A DNA stretch of 64,000 bases from Listeria cossartiae subsp. cayugensis (GCF_014229095.1 NZ_JAARZC010000002.1:124001-188000), one strand, 5' to 3'. Shown: positions 25,539-34,251, counted from the stretch's first letter. Numbers and translations are program-made. The notes: generated by a model from the letters alone, not told the origin.

Positions 25539-26417
25539 ATGAGTGAATACTTGGAAATTCCAGAATTAAATAAAGCTTTTCCATTTCGATCGTTCGTCAA
25601 TGAAGGAGAGGTGCTCGTTTATCCACATTGGCACAAAGAAATTGAAATTATTTATGCGCTAAAAGGTAGCCTAAACCTTGGTGTGAATGATATGCCAATT
25701 CAATTAAATGAAGGCGAGATTCAAGTAATCAATGGCGGCGATGTTCATTATTTTCTAGCTTCACCAAATAGTGAACGTATCGTGATTCAATTTGATTTAA
25801 GTTTATTTCAAGAAGAAATGCAAATGGACGGTCAAAACCAAACATTGCGCGAAATGCTAACAGAAATGGCGCATTTGAGCAGGGAATGGCCAGAAGAGAC
25901 GGTTTCTAAAATGCAATCGTTAATCATAAATATCCATACCGAATCGAGCGGCGACAGCCCAGGCAAGCACTACATTCTTAAAGCCGATCTCCTAGCGATT
26001 ATTGGTTTAATCTACCGTGAAATTCCTCAAATAAAAACGCAACCGGATAGTGTTATTTCGGAAGAGGCAGTCCTCAAATCCCAAGAAACCCTACATAAAT
26101 TAGATCAAATTTTTTCTTATGTCGAAAAGCATTACCAAGAGCCTGTTAGCCTGCAAGAAGTGGCGGATTATACTGGATTTAGTACCTACTATTTCACCAA
26201 GTTTTTCAAACGAAATACAGGTATGACTTTCGTGACTTTTTTAAATGATTATCGGTTGAATAAAGCAAAATGGATGTTGTTAAATGAAGCCTTTCCAGTA
26301 ACCGAAGTGGCTGAACTGGCTGGTTTTAGTAGCGTGAAAACCTTTCATCATGCATTTAAGCGGGCGATGGGTGTGGCGCCGTTAAAATACAGAAAGACAA
26401 TATACGGGAATAATTAA
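25539..26417 (+). CDS. AraC-family regulator of the adjacent sugar operon
   Basis: 292 aa. N-terminal cupin-like sensor about 15-100 (YPHWHKEIEIIYALKGS motif), C-terminal AraC domain about 185-290 with two HTH motifs (VSLQEVADYTGFSTYYFTKFF and VTEVAELAGFSSVKTFHHAF). RBS AAAAAGGAG. 74 bases upstream of and co-oriented with the Gfo/Idh operon, so most likely its activator, responding to a sugar or keto-sugar. The promoter gap holds an 8-bp inverted repeat. Confidence 0.9.
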   Translation: MSEYLEIPELNKAFPFRSFVNEGEVLVYPHWHKEIEIIYALKGSLNLGVNDMPIQLNEGEIQVINGGDVHYFLASPNSERIVIQFDLSLFQEEMQMDGQNQTLREMLTEMAHLSREWPEETVSKMQSLIINIHTESSGDSPGKHYILKADLLAIIGLIYREIPQIKTQPDSVISEEAVLKSQETLHKLDQIFSYVEKHYQEPVSLQEVADYTGFSTYYFTKFFKRNTGMTFVTFLNDYRLNKAKWMLLNEAFPVTEVAELAGFSSVKTFHHAFKRAMGVAPLKYRKTIYGNN

Positions 26418-26445
26418 GCAATAAAATAGGAAGAATTACCTTCAG

Positions 26446-26475
26446 TAGTTTTGTATGATGTAACTATCAAAACTA
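26446..26475 (+). promoter_or_regulatory. Inverted repeat in front of the Gfo/Idh-ThuA operon
   Basis: TAGTTTTG (26446-26453) and CAAAACTA (26468-26475), 14 bases apart, just before the RBS of the first gene. Candidate operator or mRNA hairpin. Confidence 0.4.
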
Positions 26476-26491
26476 TTGGAGGTTTTTTATT

Positions 26492-27568
26492 ATGACATTA
26501 AAAGTTGGAATTATTGGTTGTGGAGGCATTGCAAACGGGAAGCATATGCCAAGTTTATTAAAAGCTGAAAAAGCAGAAATGGTTGCTTTTTGCGATATCG
26601 TTCTAGAAAAGGCTGAAGCGGCAGCAAAAGAATTTGGAAGTGAAAATGCAAGCGTATACACAAACTATGAAGAATTACTCCAAGATAAATCCATCGATGT
26701 CATTCATGTTTGTACACCAAATATTTCTCATGCAGAGATTTCTATCGCGGCAATGGAAGCTGGAAAACACGTTATGTGCGAAAAACCAATGGCAAAAACG
26801 ACCGAAGAAGCGAAAAGCATGATTGCAGCCGCAGAGCGTACTGGCAAAAAACTAACAATTGGTTATCAAAATAGATTCCGTAAAGACTCGGACTACTTAC
26901 ATCAAGTTTGCGAAAACGGGGAACTAGGCGATATTTATTATGCAAAAGCAAAAGCAATTCGTCGTCGTGCAGTGCCAACTTGGGGCGTGTTTTTAGATGA
27001 AGAAGCACAAGGTGGAGGCCCGCTAATCGATATTGGAACACACGCGCTTGATCTAACACTTTGGATGATGGACAACTATAAACCGAAATATGTAGTAGGA
27101 AACAGCTATCATAAACTTGCAAAGAAAGAAAATGCAGCCAATGCTTGGGGCTCATGGGATCCGAAGAAATTCACGGTAGAAGATTCCGCATTTGGCTTTA
27201 TCACGATGGAAAACGGTGCGACGATTGTTTTAGAAGCAAGTTGGGCGCTTAACACACTAGATGTTGGGGAAGCGAGAACCTCTCTTTCTGGAACAGAAGG
27301 TGGCGCGGATATGGAAGACGGATTACGTATCAACGGAGAAGCACACAGTCAAATGTTTGAAAAGAAAATTCAATTAGAAGCAGGCGGCGTTGATTTTTAT
27401 GATGGCACGGGTGATGATCCGGCATTAATCGAAGCAGAACAGTGGTTAGAAGCCATTTTGAATGATACTGATCCAGTTGTAAAACCAGAACAAGCACTTG
27501 TTGTAACGCAAATTTTAGAAGCTATCTATGAATCATCTAAAACAGGTCAGCCAGTTTATTTTAATTAA
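26492..27568 (+). CDS. Gfo/Idh/MocA-family NAD(P)-dependent oxidoreductase
   Basis: 358 aa. Rossmann motif GIIGCGGIANGKH at 6-18, the family EKP at 97-99 and catalytic D180/H184 in DIGTHALD. Likely oxidises or reduces a hydroxyl of a sugar or sugar derivative in the cytoplasm. First gene of a five-gene operon (gaps of 15, 1, 2 and 22 bases); RBS TGGAGG. A second, more divergent family member ends the operon, which suggests an oxidise-then-reduce scheme. Exact substrate unknown. Confidence 0.9.
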   Translation: MTLKVGIIGCGGIANGKHMPSLLKAEKAEMVAFCDIVLEKAEAAAKEFGSENASVYTNYEELLQDKSIDVIHVCTPNISHAEISIAAMEAGKHVMCEKPMAKTTEEAKSMIAAAERTGKKLTIGYQNRFRKDSDYLHQVCENGELGDIYYAKAKAIRRRAVPTWGVFLDEEAQGGGPLIDIGTHALDLTLWMMDNYKPKYVVGNSYHKLAKKENAANAWGSWDPKKFTVEDSAFGFITMENGATIVLEASWALNTLDVGEARTSLSGTEGGADMEDGLRINGEAHSQMFEKKIQLEAGGVDFYDGTGDDPALIEAEQWLEAILNDTDPVVKPEQALVVTQILEAIYESSKTGQPVYFN

Positions 27569-27583
27569 GGAGGACGCACCTTT

Positions 27584-28324
27584 ATGAAAGCAAAAATAGC
27601 TTTGCAGTTGTGGAGTGTTCAGGAAGCTTGTGAGGATGATTTTTTTGAAACGCTGGAAAAAGTGGCGAAAATGGGTTATGACGGCGTGGAATTCGCTGGT
27701 TATTACGGCAAAGCTGCGGGTGAAATTAAAGCAAAATTAGCGGAACTTGGGCTAGAAGTAGCAGGTTCGCATATAAGTAAGGAACAACTAGAAGCCGATT
27801 TGGAAGCGGTCATTGCTTTTGAGCGCGAATTGGGTAATAACTATATCATTTGCCCTTATGCAGATTTTGAAACGAAACAAGAATGGCTTGAATTTAGCGC
27901 GGAACTTCGCGAGATTACGAAAGCTGTGAAACAAACTGGAATGCAATTTGGTTATCATAATCATGCCCACGAGTTAGAAAACTTAGATGGCGAGATTATT
28001 TTAGATGCTTTATTTGAAAATGTACCGGAGATGGTTGCGGAATTAGATACTTATTGGATAGAGCACGCTGGCATTGGTGTTATCCCTTTTATCGAAAAAT
28101 ATCGCAACCGGGTGCCGCTTGTTCATATAAAAGATAAATCAAAAACGACCAAAGAAAGCACGATTATCGGTGAGGGGATTCTTGATGTTCCTGGTTATTT
28201 GAAAACAGCGCTTGATGCTGGAACCAAATGGCTGGTTATCGAACAAGAAGCGTTCGAGGAAGAACCACTAACAAGTGTTGCCAAAGGTTATAACTATGTA
28301 GCGAATTTATTGGAGGGGAAATAA
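27584..28324 (+). CDS. Sugar phosphate isomerase/epimerase-like TIM-barrel protein
   Basis: 246 aa, xylose-isomerase-like AP-endonuclease-2 superfamily. Metal-site residues of the family are visible in [10 protein letters not shown], the glutamate/aspartate pair in [13 protein letters not shown] and the histidine in PLVHIKDK, with a C-terminal Glu in [11 protein letters not shown]. Expected to bind a divalent metal and act on a sugar or keto-sugar. RBS AAGGAGG. Family members include isomerases, epimerases and 3-keto-glycoside hydrolases; sequence alone does not decide. Confidence 0.87.
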   Translation: MKAKIALQLWSVQEACEDDFFETLEKVAKMGYDGVEFAGYYGKAAGEIKAKLAELGLEVAGSHISKEQLEADLEAVIAFERELGNNYIICPYADFETKQEWLEFSAELREITKAVKQTGMQFGYHNHAHELENLDGEIILDALFENVPEMVAELDTYWIEHAGIGVIPFIEKYRNRVPLVHIKDKSKTTKESTIIGEGILDVPGYLKTALDAGTKWLVIEQEAFEEEPLTSVAKGYNYVANLLEGK

Positions 28325-28325
28325 T

Positions 28326-29048
28326 ATGACACGCGTAACGGTATGGAATGAATTTTTACATGAAAAAGAAGATGATGCGGTACTGGCGATTTATCCAGAT
28401 GGCATTCATGGTCAAATTGCTAGTTTCCTAGAAAAAGCAGGACTTGATGCAAAAACGGCTACTTTAGAAGAACCAGAGCATGGACTTACGGAAGAAGTTT
28501 TAGCGAATACGGATGTTTTGATTTGGTGGGGACACATGGGGCATGACCGCGTGGAAGATAAAATTGTCGACCGTGTCCAAAAGCGCGTTTTAGAAGGAAT
28601 GGGACTTGTCGTACTTCATTCAGGTCATATGTCAAAAATCTTTATGCGCTTAATGGGAACAAGTTGTGACCTAAAATGGCGTGAAGCAAATGAAAGAGAG
28701 CGACTTTGGGTGGTTGACCCGACGCATCCAATCGCGAAAGGAATCGGCGAATATATCGAGCTCGATGAAGAAGAAATGTACGGTGAGCATTTTGATATCC
28801 CGACACCAGACGAATTGATTTTCTTAGGTTGGTTTGAAGGTGGCGAAGTGTTCCGCAGCGGAATCACATACAAAAGAGGAAACGGTCGGATTTTCTACTT
28901 CCAACCAGGCCACGAATCCTATCCAACCTATCACCATCCGGACATCCAACAAGTCATTATTAACGGTGTCCACTGGTGCGCAGAAGGTCGGAAAAATTAC
29001 CCAGCATACGGAAATCACCAACCACTTGAAAAAATAGGGAGGAAATAA
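28326..29048 (+). CDS. ThuA-like protein
   Basis: 240 aa, ThuA domain (class I glutamine-amidotransferase-like fold) with the motifs [26 protein letters not shown] and the late [13 protein letters not shown]. In Rhizobium ThuA works with the Gfo/Idh enzyme ThuB in trehalose oxidation to the 3-keto form. One base separates it from the preceding stop. Present between two TIM-barrel genes, it supports a keto-sugar pathway. Enzymatic role of the family is not settled. Confidence 0.87.
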   Translation: MTRVTVWNEFLHEKEDDAVLAIYPDGIHGQIASFLEKAGLDAKTATLEEPEHGLTEEVLANTDVLIWWGHMGHDRVEDKIVDRVQKRVLEGMGLVVLHSGHMSKIFMRLMGTSCDLKWREANERERLWVVDPTHPIAKGIGEYIELDEEEMYGEHFDIPTPDELIFLGWFEGGEVFRSGITYKRGNGRIFYFQPGHESYPTYHHPDIQQVIINGVHWCAEGRKNYPAYGNHQPLEKIGRK

Positions 29049-29050
29049 AA

Positions 29051-30019
29051 ATGAAATTAGGCGTATTTACACCATTATTTGCTAATTTACCATTAGAAGA
29101 AATGTTAGATAAAGTGAAAGCAGCAGGACTTGACGCAGTAGAAATTGGAACAGGCGGTAATCCGGGAAACCACCACTGCCCAACAGACGAACTTTTGGCA
29201 AGCGAAGCAGCGCGCGAGGAATATTTGGAAAAATTTACGAGTCGCGGATTAACGATTAGCGCATTTAGTTGTCATGATAATCCGATTTCTCCTAATAAAG
29301 CAGAAGCGGCGGCATCTGATGAAATTTTGCGTAAATCGATTAAACTAGCTTCCTTAATGAATGTCCCTGTTGTGAACACGTTTTCCGGGACAGCTGGTGA
29401 TAGCGATGATGCTAAAGCGCCGAACTGGCCGGTTATTCCGTGGCCGACTGTTTATAGCGATATTAAAACGTGGCAATGGGAAACAAAACTCATTCCTTAC
29501 TGGAAAGAAATTGGCGAGCTTGCAGCAGCTTCTGGCGTCAAAATTGGTATCGAATTACACGGTGGTTTCTTATGTCATACACCGTACACGATTTTAAAAT
29601 TGCGCGAAGAAACAAATGACTCTATCGGTGTTAATTTAGACCCAAGTCATTTATGGTGGCAAGGAATTGACCCTGTTGGCGCGATTAAAATCTTAGGAAA
29701 AGCGGGCGCAATTCATCATTTCCATGCGAAAGATACTTACTTGGATCAAGATAATATTAATATGTACGGTTTAACGGATATGCAACCATATGGCGACGTT
29801 CAAACAAGAAGCTGGACATTCCGTTCGGTTGGCTGTGGTCACAGTTTGACAGAATGGTCGGATATTATGAGTGCGCTTAGAACATATGGTTACGATTACG
29901 TAGTCAGCATCGAACATGAAGACCCATTAATGTCGATTGATGAAGGTTTCGACCGTGCTGTTACAAACTTACAATCGATTTTAATTAAAGATAAACCACT
30001 GGATATGTGGTGGGCTTAA
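29051..30019 (+). CDS. Second sugar phosphate isomerase/epimerase-like TIM-barrel protein
   Basis: 322 aa, longer than the first TIM-barrel protein of the operon. Metal-site segments: GIELHGGF, GVNLDPSHLWWQG, HFHAKDTY and SIEHED near the end, the pattern His/Glu/Asp of xylose-isomerase-like enzymes. RBS AGGGAGG overlaps the end of the ThuA gene. Likely acts on the same or a successive intermediate as the first barrel protein. Confidence 0.88.
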   Translation: MKLGVFTPLFANLPLEEMLDKVKAAGLDAVEIGTGGNPGNHHCPTDELLASEAAREEYLEKFTSRGLTISAFSCHDNPISPNKAEAAASDEILRKSIKLASLMNVPVVNTFSGTAGDSDDAKAPNWPVIPWPTVYSDIKTWQWETKLIPYWKEIGELAAASGVKIGIELHGGFLCHTPYTILKLREETNDSIGVNLDPSHLWWQGIDPVGAIKILGKAGAIHHFHAKDTYLDQDNINMYGLTDMQPYGDVQTRSWTFRSVGCGHSLTEWSDIMSALRTYGYDYVVSIEHEDPLMSIDEGFDRAVTNLQSILIKDKPLDMWWA

Positions 30020-30041
30020 CGATAAGAAAGGGTGTCTTAGG

Positions 30042-31091
30042 ATGAAAAAATATCAATTAGTCATTGTTGGTTACGGCGGAATGGGAAGCTATCATGTCAC
30101 GCTTGCATCGGCTGCTAATCATTTAGAAGTTCATGGTGTATTCGACATTCTAGAAGAAAAACGGACCGCAGCTGCCGAAAAAGGTCTGAAAATCTACGAA
30201 AGTTTTGAAGCCGTTTTAACAGATGAAAAAGTCGATGCTGTTCTTATCGCGACGCCAAATGATAGCCATAAAGAATTGGCGATTAGTGCACTCGAAGCAG
30301 GTAAGCATGTCGTTTGCGAAAAACCAGTGACAATGACAAGTGAAGATTTGCTAGCGATTATGGATGTAGCGAAAAAAGTAAATAAACACTTTATGGTTCA
30401 CCAAAATCGTCGTTGGGATGAAGATTTCCTGATTATTAAAGCAATGTTCGAACAAAAAACAATTGGCGAAATGTTCCACCTAGAATCGCGCGTTCATGGC
30501 GCAAATGGTATTCCAGGAGATTGGCGTCATTTGAAAGCGCATGGTGGTGGAATGGTACTTGATTGGGGCGTGCATTTACTCGATCAATTGTTATTCTTAG
30601 TCGACAGCAACGTGAAATCCGTATCTGCTAATTTAAGTTACGCGCTCGGAGATGAAGTCGATGATGGATTTGTAACGTTCATTACCTTTGAAAATGGCAT
30701 CACAGCCCAAATCGAAGTAGGAACAACCAATTTCATCAAATTACCTCGTTGGTATGTCAAAGGAACAGAAGGAACTGGCATTATCCATGACTGGGATTTA
30801 AGCGGCGAAATCGTTCAACCGACCGCACTTGCTAAAACGTCCGAACCAACGCCAATCAAAGCGGGTCAAGGACTAACAAAAACAATGGCGCCACCAAGCG
30901 AGGAAGCAACCAATACATTATCTCTTCCAGCTCCTGCTGAGTTACCAACTTCTTTCTATAATAATTTTGTGGATGTTTTAAATAACGACAGTGAACCCAT
31001 CGTTCAAAACGAAGAAGTTTACCAAGTTTTAAAATTGATTGAAGCCATATTTGAAGCGGCTGAGACAAATCGAACCATCCATTCTATCTGA
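30042..31091 (+). CDS. Second Gfo/Idh/MocA-family oxidoreductase of the operon
   Basis: 349 aa. Rossmann motif VGYGGMGSYH at 9-18, EKP at 93-95, D174 and H178 in LDWGVHLLD. Distinct from the first enzyme in the C-terminal half, so a paralogue with a different substrate rather than a duplicate. RBS AAAGGGTG. Last gene of the operon; no obvious terminator before the sigma-B-type promoter of the next gene at 31099. Confidence 0.9.
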   Translation: MKKYQLVIVGYGGMGSYHVTLASAANHLEVHGVFDILEEKRTAAAEKGLKIYESFEAVLTDEKVDAVLIATPNDSHKELAISALEAGKHVVCEKPVTMTSEDLLAIMDVAKKVNKHFMVHQNRRWDEDFLIIKAMFEQKTIGEMFHLESRVHGANGIPGDWRHLKAHGGGMVLDWGVHLLDQLLFLVDSNVKSVSANLSYALGDEVDDGFVTFITFENGITAQIEVGTTNFIKLPRWYVKGTEGTGIIHDWDLSGEIVQPTALAKTSEPTPIKAGQGLTKTMAPPSEEATNTLSLPAPAELPTSFYNNFVDVLNNDSEPIVQNEEVYQVLKLIEAIFEAAETNRTIHSI

Positions 31092-31098
31092 AAAAGAT

Positions 31099-31124
31099 GT
31101 TTTAGCTTCTGATTATGTGGAAAA
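31099..31124 (+). promoter_or_regulatory. Candidate sigma-B promoter of the CsbD-like gene
   Basis: GTTTTA (31099-31104), 14 bases, GGAAAA (31119-31124), close to the sigma-B consensus GTTT-N12-15-GGGWAW. The target is a stress-type protein, which fits. Confidence 0.6.
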
Positions 31125-31184
31125 CACTTAATATGGAGACGCGATTCTTCATTAGAAAAATATTCTAATTAGGAGGCAAAACCA

Positions 31185-31370
31185 ATGAGTGAAGATAAAG
31201 GTATGAAAGACAAAGCAAAAGGATTGAAAGATAAAGTAGTAGGCGACGCTAAAGACAAGTTCGGTAAAGCAACAGATGATAAAGGCAAACAAGTAGAAGG
31301 TAAAGCGCAAAAAGCAAAAGGCGAAGTAGAAGATAAAGCCGGCGACGCTAAAAAGAAATTATCCGAATAA
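31185..31370 (+). CDS. CsbD-like general stress protein
   Basis: 61 aa, highly charged, Lys/Asp/Gly-rich, with KGLKDKVVGDAKDKFGKA and GKAQKAKGEVEDKAG repeats typical of the CsbD family. No hydrophobic segment; cytoplasmic. RBS AGGAGG. CsbD proteins are sigma-B-controlled in Bacillus and the promoter here agrees. Function unknown; probably intrinsically disordered. Confidence 0.9.
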   Translation: MSEDKGMKDKAKGLKDKVVGDAKDKFGKATDDKGKQVEGKAQKAKGEVEDKAGDAKKKLSE

Positions 31371-31373
31371 GTG

Positions 31374-31412
31374 AAAAAGGTAGGCTTGAATTTCTCAAGT
31401 CTACCTTTTTTT
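31374..31412 (+). terminator. Terminator after the CsbD-like gene
   Basis: AAAAAGGTAGGCTTGA and TCAAGTCTACCTTTTTTT, near-perfect stem. Confidence 0.93.
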
Positions 31413-31431
31413 AGTCTAATAATAGTAAAAG

Positions 31432-31456
31432 GTTTTAATCCATTTTATGGAGGTAT
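31432..31456 (+). promoter_or_regulatory. Candidate sigma-B promoter of sepA
   Basis: GTTTTA (31432-31437), 13 bases, AGGTAT (31451-31456), matching the sigma-B consensus at most positions. Confidence 0.65.
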
Positions 31457-31501
31457 ACAAGAAAAGTATAGGCAAATAAAATGTGTAGGAGGAAACCGAT
31501 A

Positions 31502-33403
31502 ATGGCAAAAAAAGTCTTACCTAAAGAAGCATCAACTTTTACAAAGAAAGTGAATAATCAAGTGAAAGAGGCACTACCTTTTGAGAACACGAAAGATTTT
31601 GATGATGCAAGGAAAGGCTTTATTGGGACATGGGATCATGTAAAAGTGGATACGGATGATGGTCACGCGGTTTGGGATTTAGAGGATTACAAGTTTATCG
31701 AAGGGGAAGCTCCTGACTCCGTGAATCCAAGTTTATGGCGTATCGCTCAGCTTAATATGACGAATGGTTTATTCAAAGTAACGGACCGGGTTTATCAAGT
31801 GCGTGGTTTTGATATGTCGAATACGACCATTATGGAAGGCGACACAGGTTTAGTTATTACCGATACATTGATGTCCGTTGAAACAGCTCGTGCGGCACTT
31901 GATTTATATTATGAGCACCGTCCGAAAAAACCAATTAAGGCGATTATTTACACTCATTCCCACGCAGACCATTACGGCGGAGTAGCAGGGCTTATTACAA
32001 AAGAAGATGTAGCCTCCGGAAAAGTTGCGCTTATTGGACCAGAAGGATTTATGGAAGCGGCTGTTAGTGAAAATATTTTTGCCGGAAACGCGATGATTCG
32101 TCGTGCGGAGTATATGTACGGTAGCCGTTTATCACGCGGTAAATTAGGGCAGGTGGATGCTGGTCTTGGGAAAACGGCTTCCAAAGGACATATGTCATTA
32201 TTAGCGCCAAATGATACGATTACATTTGACCATGAAAAACGGGTTGTTGATGGAATCGAAGTAGAATTTTTAATGGCGCCGAATACAGAAGCTCCATCTG
32301 AACATATGATGTATTTCCCGCAATTTAAACTACTTAATATCGCGGAAGATGCCGTGCATAATTTGCATAATATTTTAACGCTACGTGGCGCGCAAATTCG
32401 TGATGCGTACGAGTGGTGGAAAGATATTGATAAAGCGATTCGCGCATTTGGCGATCAATATGAAGTGTGTATTGGGCAACATCACTGGCCAACATGGGGA
32501 AATGACGAAATCAATGATATGCTGATCCACCAACGTGATGCGTATAAATACATGCATGACCAAACGCTTCATTTTATTAATAAAGGCCTAACTGCGATTG
32601 AAGTTGCAGAAGCGGTGAAATTCCCTCCTGTTCTCGAAGAAAAATGGTATTTACGCGGTTATTACGGCACGCTTAACCATGATGTTAAAGCCATTTATCA
32701 ATTTTATCTTGGTTGGTATGATGGTAATCCGGCCGATCTTTATCCACTACCTCCAGAAGATGTCGCGAAAAAATATGTGGAGTTTATGGGCGGCGTCGAT
32801 GAAGTCTTGAAAAAAGCACGCGTATCTTATGAAGCGGGTGAGTATCGCTGGGTTGCGGAAGTAGTCAAACACGCGGTCTTCGCGGACGGAGAAAATGGTG
32901 AAGCGAGAGCACTACTTGCTGATGCGCTAGAACAACTTGGCTATCAATCAGAGTCAGGCCCTTGGCGCAATGTGTTCTTAGCTGGCGCAGATGAACTAAG
33001 AAATTCAGTACCAGAGGAAGTTATTTCTGGCGTTACGCTTGATATCGTTGAGGGCATGCCATTTAACTTAATTTTAGATTATATGGGTATTCGTTTAAAT
33101 GGTGAACGTTCGATTGATAAACGGATTTCAATGAATTGGAAGCTGACAGATGTGGATGAAAATTATCATTTGCTCGTAAACAATTCTGTATTGATTTATC
33201 GCGATAGTGAGGCGGACGATAAAGCGGACTTAACATTAACAACAACTCGCGATACATTTAATCATATTTTCGGTGGCGTGAAGAGTTTTGAAGAAGCATT
33301 CGCTGACCAAACCGTAAAACTAGAAGGCAATGCGAAGAAATTTGCGGAATTCGCGTCATTGCTCGATGAGTTTAATCCAGTATTCAATATTGTTACACCT
33401 TAA
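31502..33403 (+). CDS. sepA: Alkylsulfatase-like metallo-beta-lactamase-fold protein (SepA)
   Basis: 633 aa. The HSHADH zinc motif lies at 152-157, followed by the family segments EAPSEHMMYFP and AVHNLHNILTLRGAQ; the C-terminal part is the dimerisation and SCP2-like sterol-carrier domain. This is the SdsA1/BDS1 arrangement of linear alkyl sulfate hydrolases. No signal peptide. ATG 31502 follows AGGAGG. A gene called sepA (lmo2157) is reported as sigma-B-dependent in Listeria, consistent with the promoter upstream. In vivo substrate unknown. Confidence 0.87.
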   Translation: MAKKVLPKEASTFTKKVNNQVKEALPFENTKDFDDARKGFIGTWDHVKVDTDDGHAVWDLEDYKFIEGEAPDSVNPSLWRIAQLNMTNGLFKVTDRVYQVRGFDMSNTTIMEGDTGLVITDTLMSVETARAALDLYYEHRPKKPIKAIIYTHSHADHYGGVAGLITKEDVASGKVALIGPEGFMEAAVSENIFAGNAMIRRAEYMYGSRLSRGKLGQVDAGLGKTASKGHMSLLAPNDTITFDHEKRVVDGIEVEFLMAPNTEAPSEHMMYFPQFKLLNIAEDAVHNLHNILTLRGAQIRDAYEWWKDIDKAIRAFGDQYEVCIGQHHWPTWGNDEINDMLIHQRDAYKYMHDQTLHFINKGLTAIEVAEAVKFPPVLEEKWYLRGYYGTLNHDVKAIYQFYLGWYDGNPADLYPLPPEDVAKKYVEFMGGVDEVLKKARVSYEAGEYRWVAEVVKHAVFADGENGEARALLADALEQLGYQSESGPWRNVFLAGADELRNSVPEEVISGVTLDIVEGMPFNLILDYMGIRLNGERSIDKRISMNWKLTDVDENYHLLVNNSVLIYRDSEADDKADLTLTTTRDTFNHIFGGVKSFEEAFADQTVKLEGNAKKFAEFASLLDEFNPVFNIVTP

Positions 33404-33411
33404 TAAAAAAT

Positions 33412-33457
33412 AAAACGCTTTGTTTAGCCTTTTGATAAGGCTATAACAAAGCGTTTT
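33412..33457. terminator. Bidirectional terminator between sepA and the YxeA gene
   Basis: Long stem AAAACGCTTTGTTTAGCCTT paired with AAGGCT...ACAAAGCGTTTT around 33436, with A-run and T-run ends. Confidence 0.92.
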
Positions 33458-33799
33458 TTATTGTTCTGCTAAATATTTCATTGTATCTGGAACGTTTTTG
33501 ATTTTTTTATAATTAACGACCATTTTATTTTCACCGATGAGAACTTTGAATTGATCGTTTTTGGTTAATTCTTTTTCGGAATAGAATGTTAGTTGTTTTT
33601 GCTTTCCTTTATCATCATATACTTTCGATACATATTTGAATCCTTTGAATTGATTTTTTTGAACGGGTTTTCCAGTAGCTTCGACTTTAAGATAGTAGGA
33701 CTTTACTGCGGCATCGGTTGGCATCGCATACTCCCAAATTGCGCAAACAGTCAGAAGAACTGCAGCTAATAAGATTAAACCTCTTTTTTTATTAAACAT
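33458..33799 (-). CDS. YxeA-family (DUF1093) exported or membrane-anchored protein
   Basis: 113 aa. N-terminal hydrophobic segment about 7-25 followed by a small beta-rich domain; the YYLKVEATGKP, YVSKVYDDKGKQKQLTFYSEKEL and LKV pattern is that of YxeA/DUF1093. Start ATG 33799 behind AAGGAGAAA. Small OB-like fold of unknown role, often found near membrane stress genes. Monocistronic, ending at the shared terminator. Confidence 0.87.
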   Translation of the reverse strand: MFNKKRGLILLAAVLLTVCAIWEYAMPTDAAVKSYYLKVEATGKPVQKNQFKGFKYVSKVYDDKGKQKQLTFYSEKELTKNDQFKVLIGENKMVVNYKKIKNVPDTMKYLAEQ

Positions 33800-34129
33800 T
33801 TCTCCTTCATCCTCTCTGGATTTGTTTTATTACATTAAGTTTACAATGAAAAGACAACTTTATCCCGTTTGTTAACTAACAAAATCCATCGTTAATCTTA
33901 CAATTTTGTCAGAATGGTGACAAAATGGAATCATAAAGATTGTGAAGTTACAAAAATCGATTTTTTTTACTACTAAATGTAGAATCTGTGAAAAAAATAG
34001 CCACTACAAGTAGTAGCATTTTGGTACTGAAAATATGCTCGAAAACACACAATTGCCTGAAAAAATTTTTTTATTTGCCGGAAACCTTGTTTTAATCAGA
34101 GTTTTGCCCTTTTTAGCCGAAAATTCAAA
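33800..34129. other. Regulatory region between the YxeA gene and the ribonucleotide reductase operon
   Basis: AT-rich, no gene. It holds the 7-2-7 repeat TTTGTTA-AC-TAACAAA (33868-33883), the perfect repeat ATTTTGTCA-N6-TGACAAAAT (33903-33926), and an imperfect inverted repeat of ACTAC/GTAGT tracts at about 33969-34016. Confidence 0.6.
33903..33926. promoter_or_regulatory. Perfect 9-6-9 inverted repeat, Crp/Fnr-type operator candidate
   Basis: ATTTTGTCA (33903-33911) and TGACAAAAT (33918-33926). The TGTCA-N6-TGACA core has Crp/Fnr-type geometry but is not the CRP, FNR or PrfA consensus. Confidence 0.5.
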
Positions 34130-34177
34130 GTACTATATCTTGCATTCACATAAAAAAAGTTATACTATATATAGTAT
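34130..34177 (+). promoter_or_regulatory. Two NrdR boxes 32 bp apart in the reductase promoter
   Basis: The second box ATACTATATATAGTAT (34162-34177) is palindromic and close to the NrdR consensus; the first (34130-34145) keeps TACTATAT in the left half. The 32-base spacing equals three helical turns, the diagnostic NrdR arrangement. The AT-rich second box overlaps the probable -10. Confidence 0.85.
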
Positions 34178-34205
34178 CGAAAGCGAAATATTGCTTCATC
34201 GCCTT

Positions 34206-34251
34206 TTAACTTTTATCAGGGGAATTTGCTCCTTTAAAAGTTAATTTTTTT
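34206..34251 (+). terminator. Intrinsic terminator in the leader of the reductase operon
   Basis: TTAACTTTTA (34206-34215) pairs perfectly with TAAAAGTTAA (34235-34244), inner AGG/CCT pairing, then T7. It lies between the NrdR-box promoter and the first gene. Confidence 0.85.

Noticed and set aside
33868-33883. Possible PrfA box near the reductase operon (TTTGTTAACTAACAAA)
   Set aside because: PrfA boxes are TTAACA-N2-TGTTAA; here the half-sites are in the opposite order. I list it only as a palindrome.
34035-34244. 69-codon open frame in the reductase leader
   Set aside because: It runs through the NrdR boxes and the terminator stem and has no ribosome-binding site.
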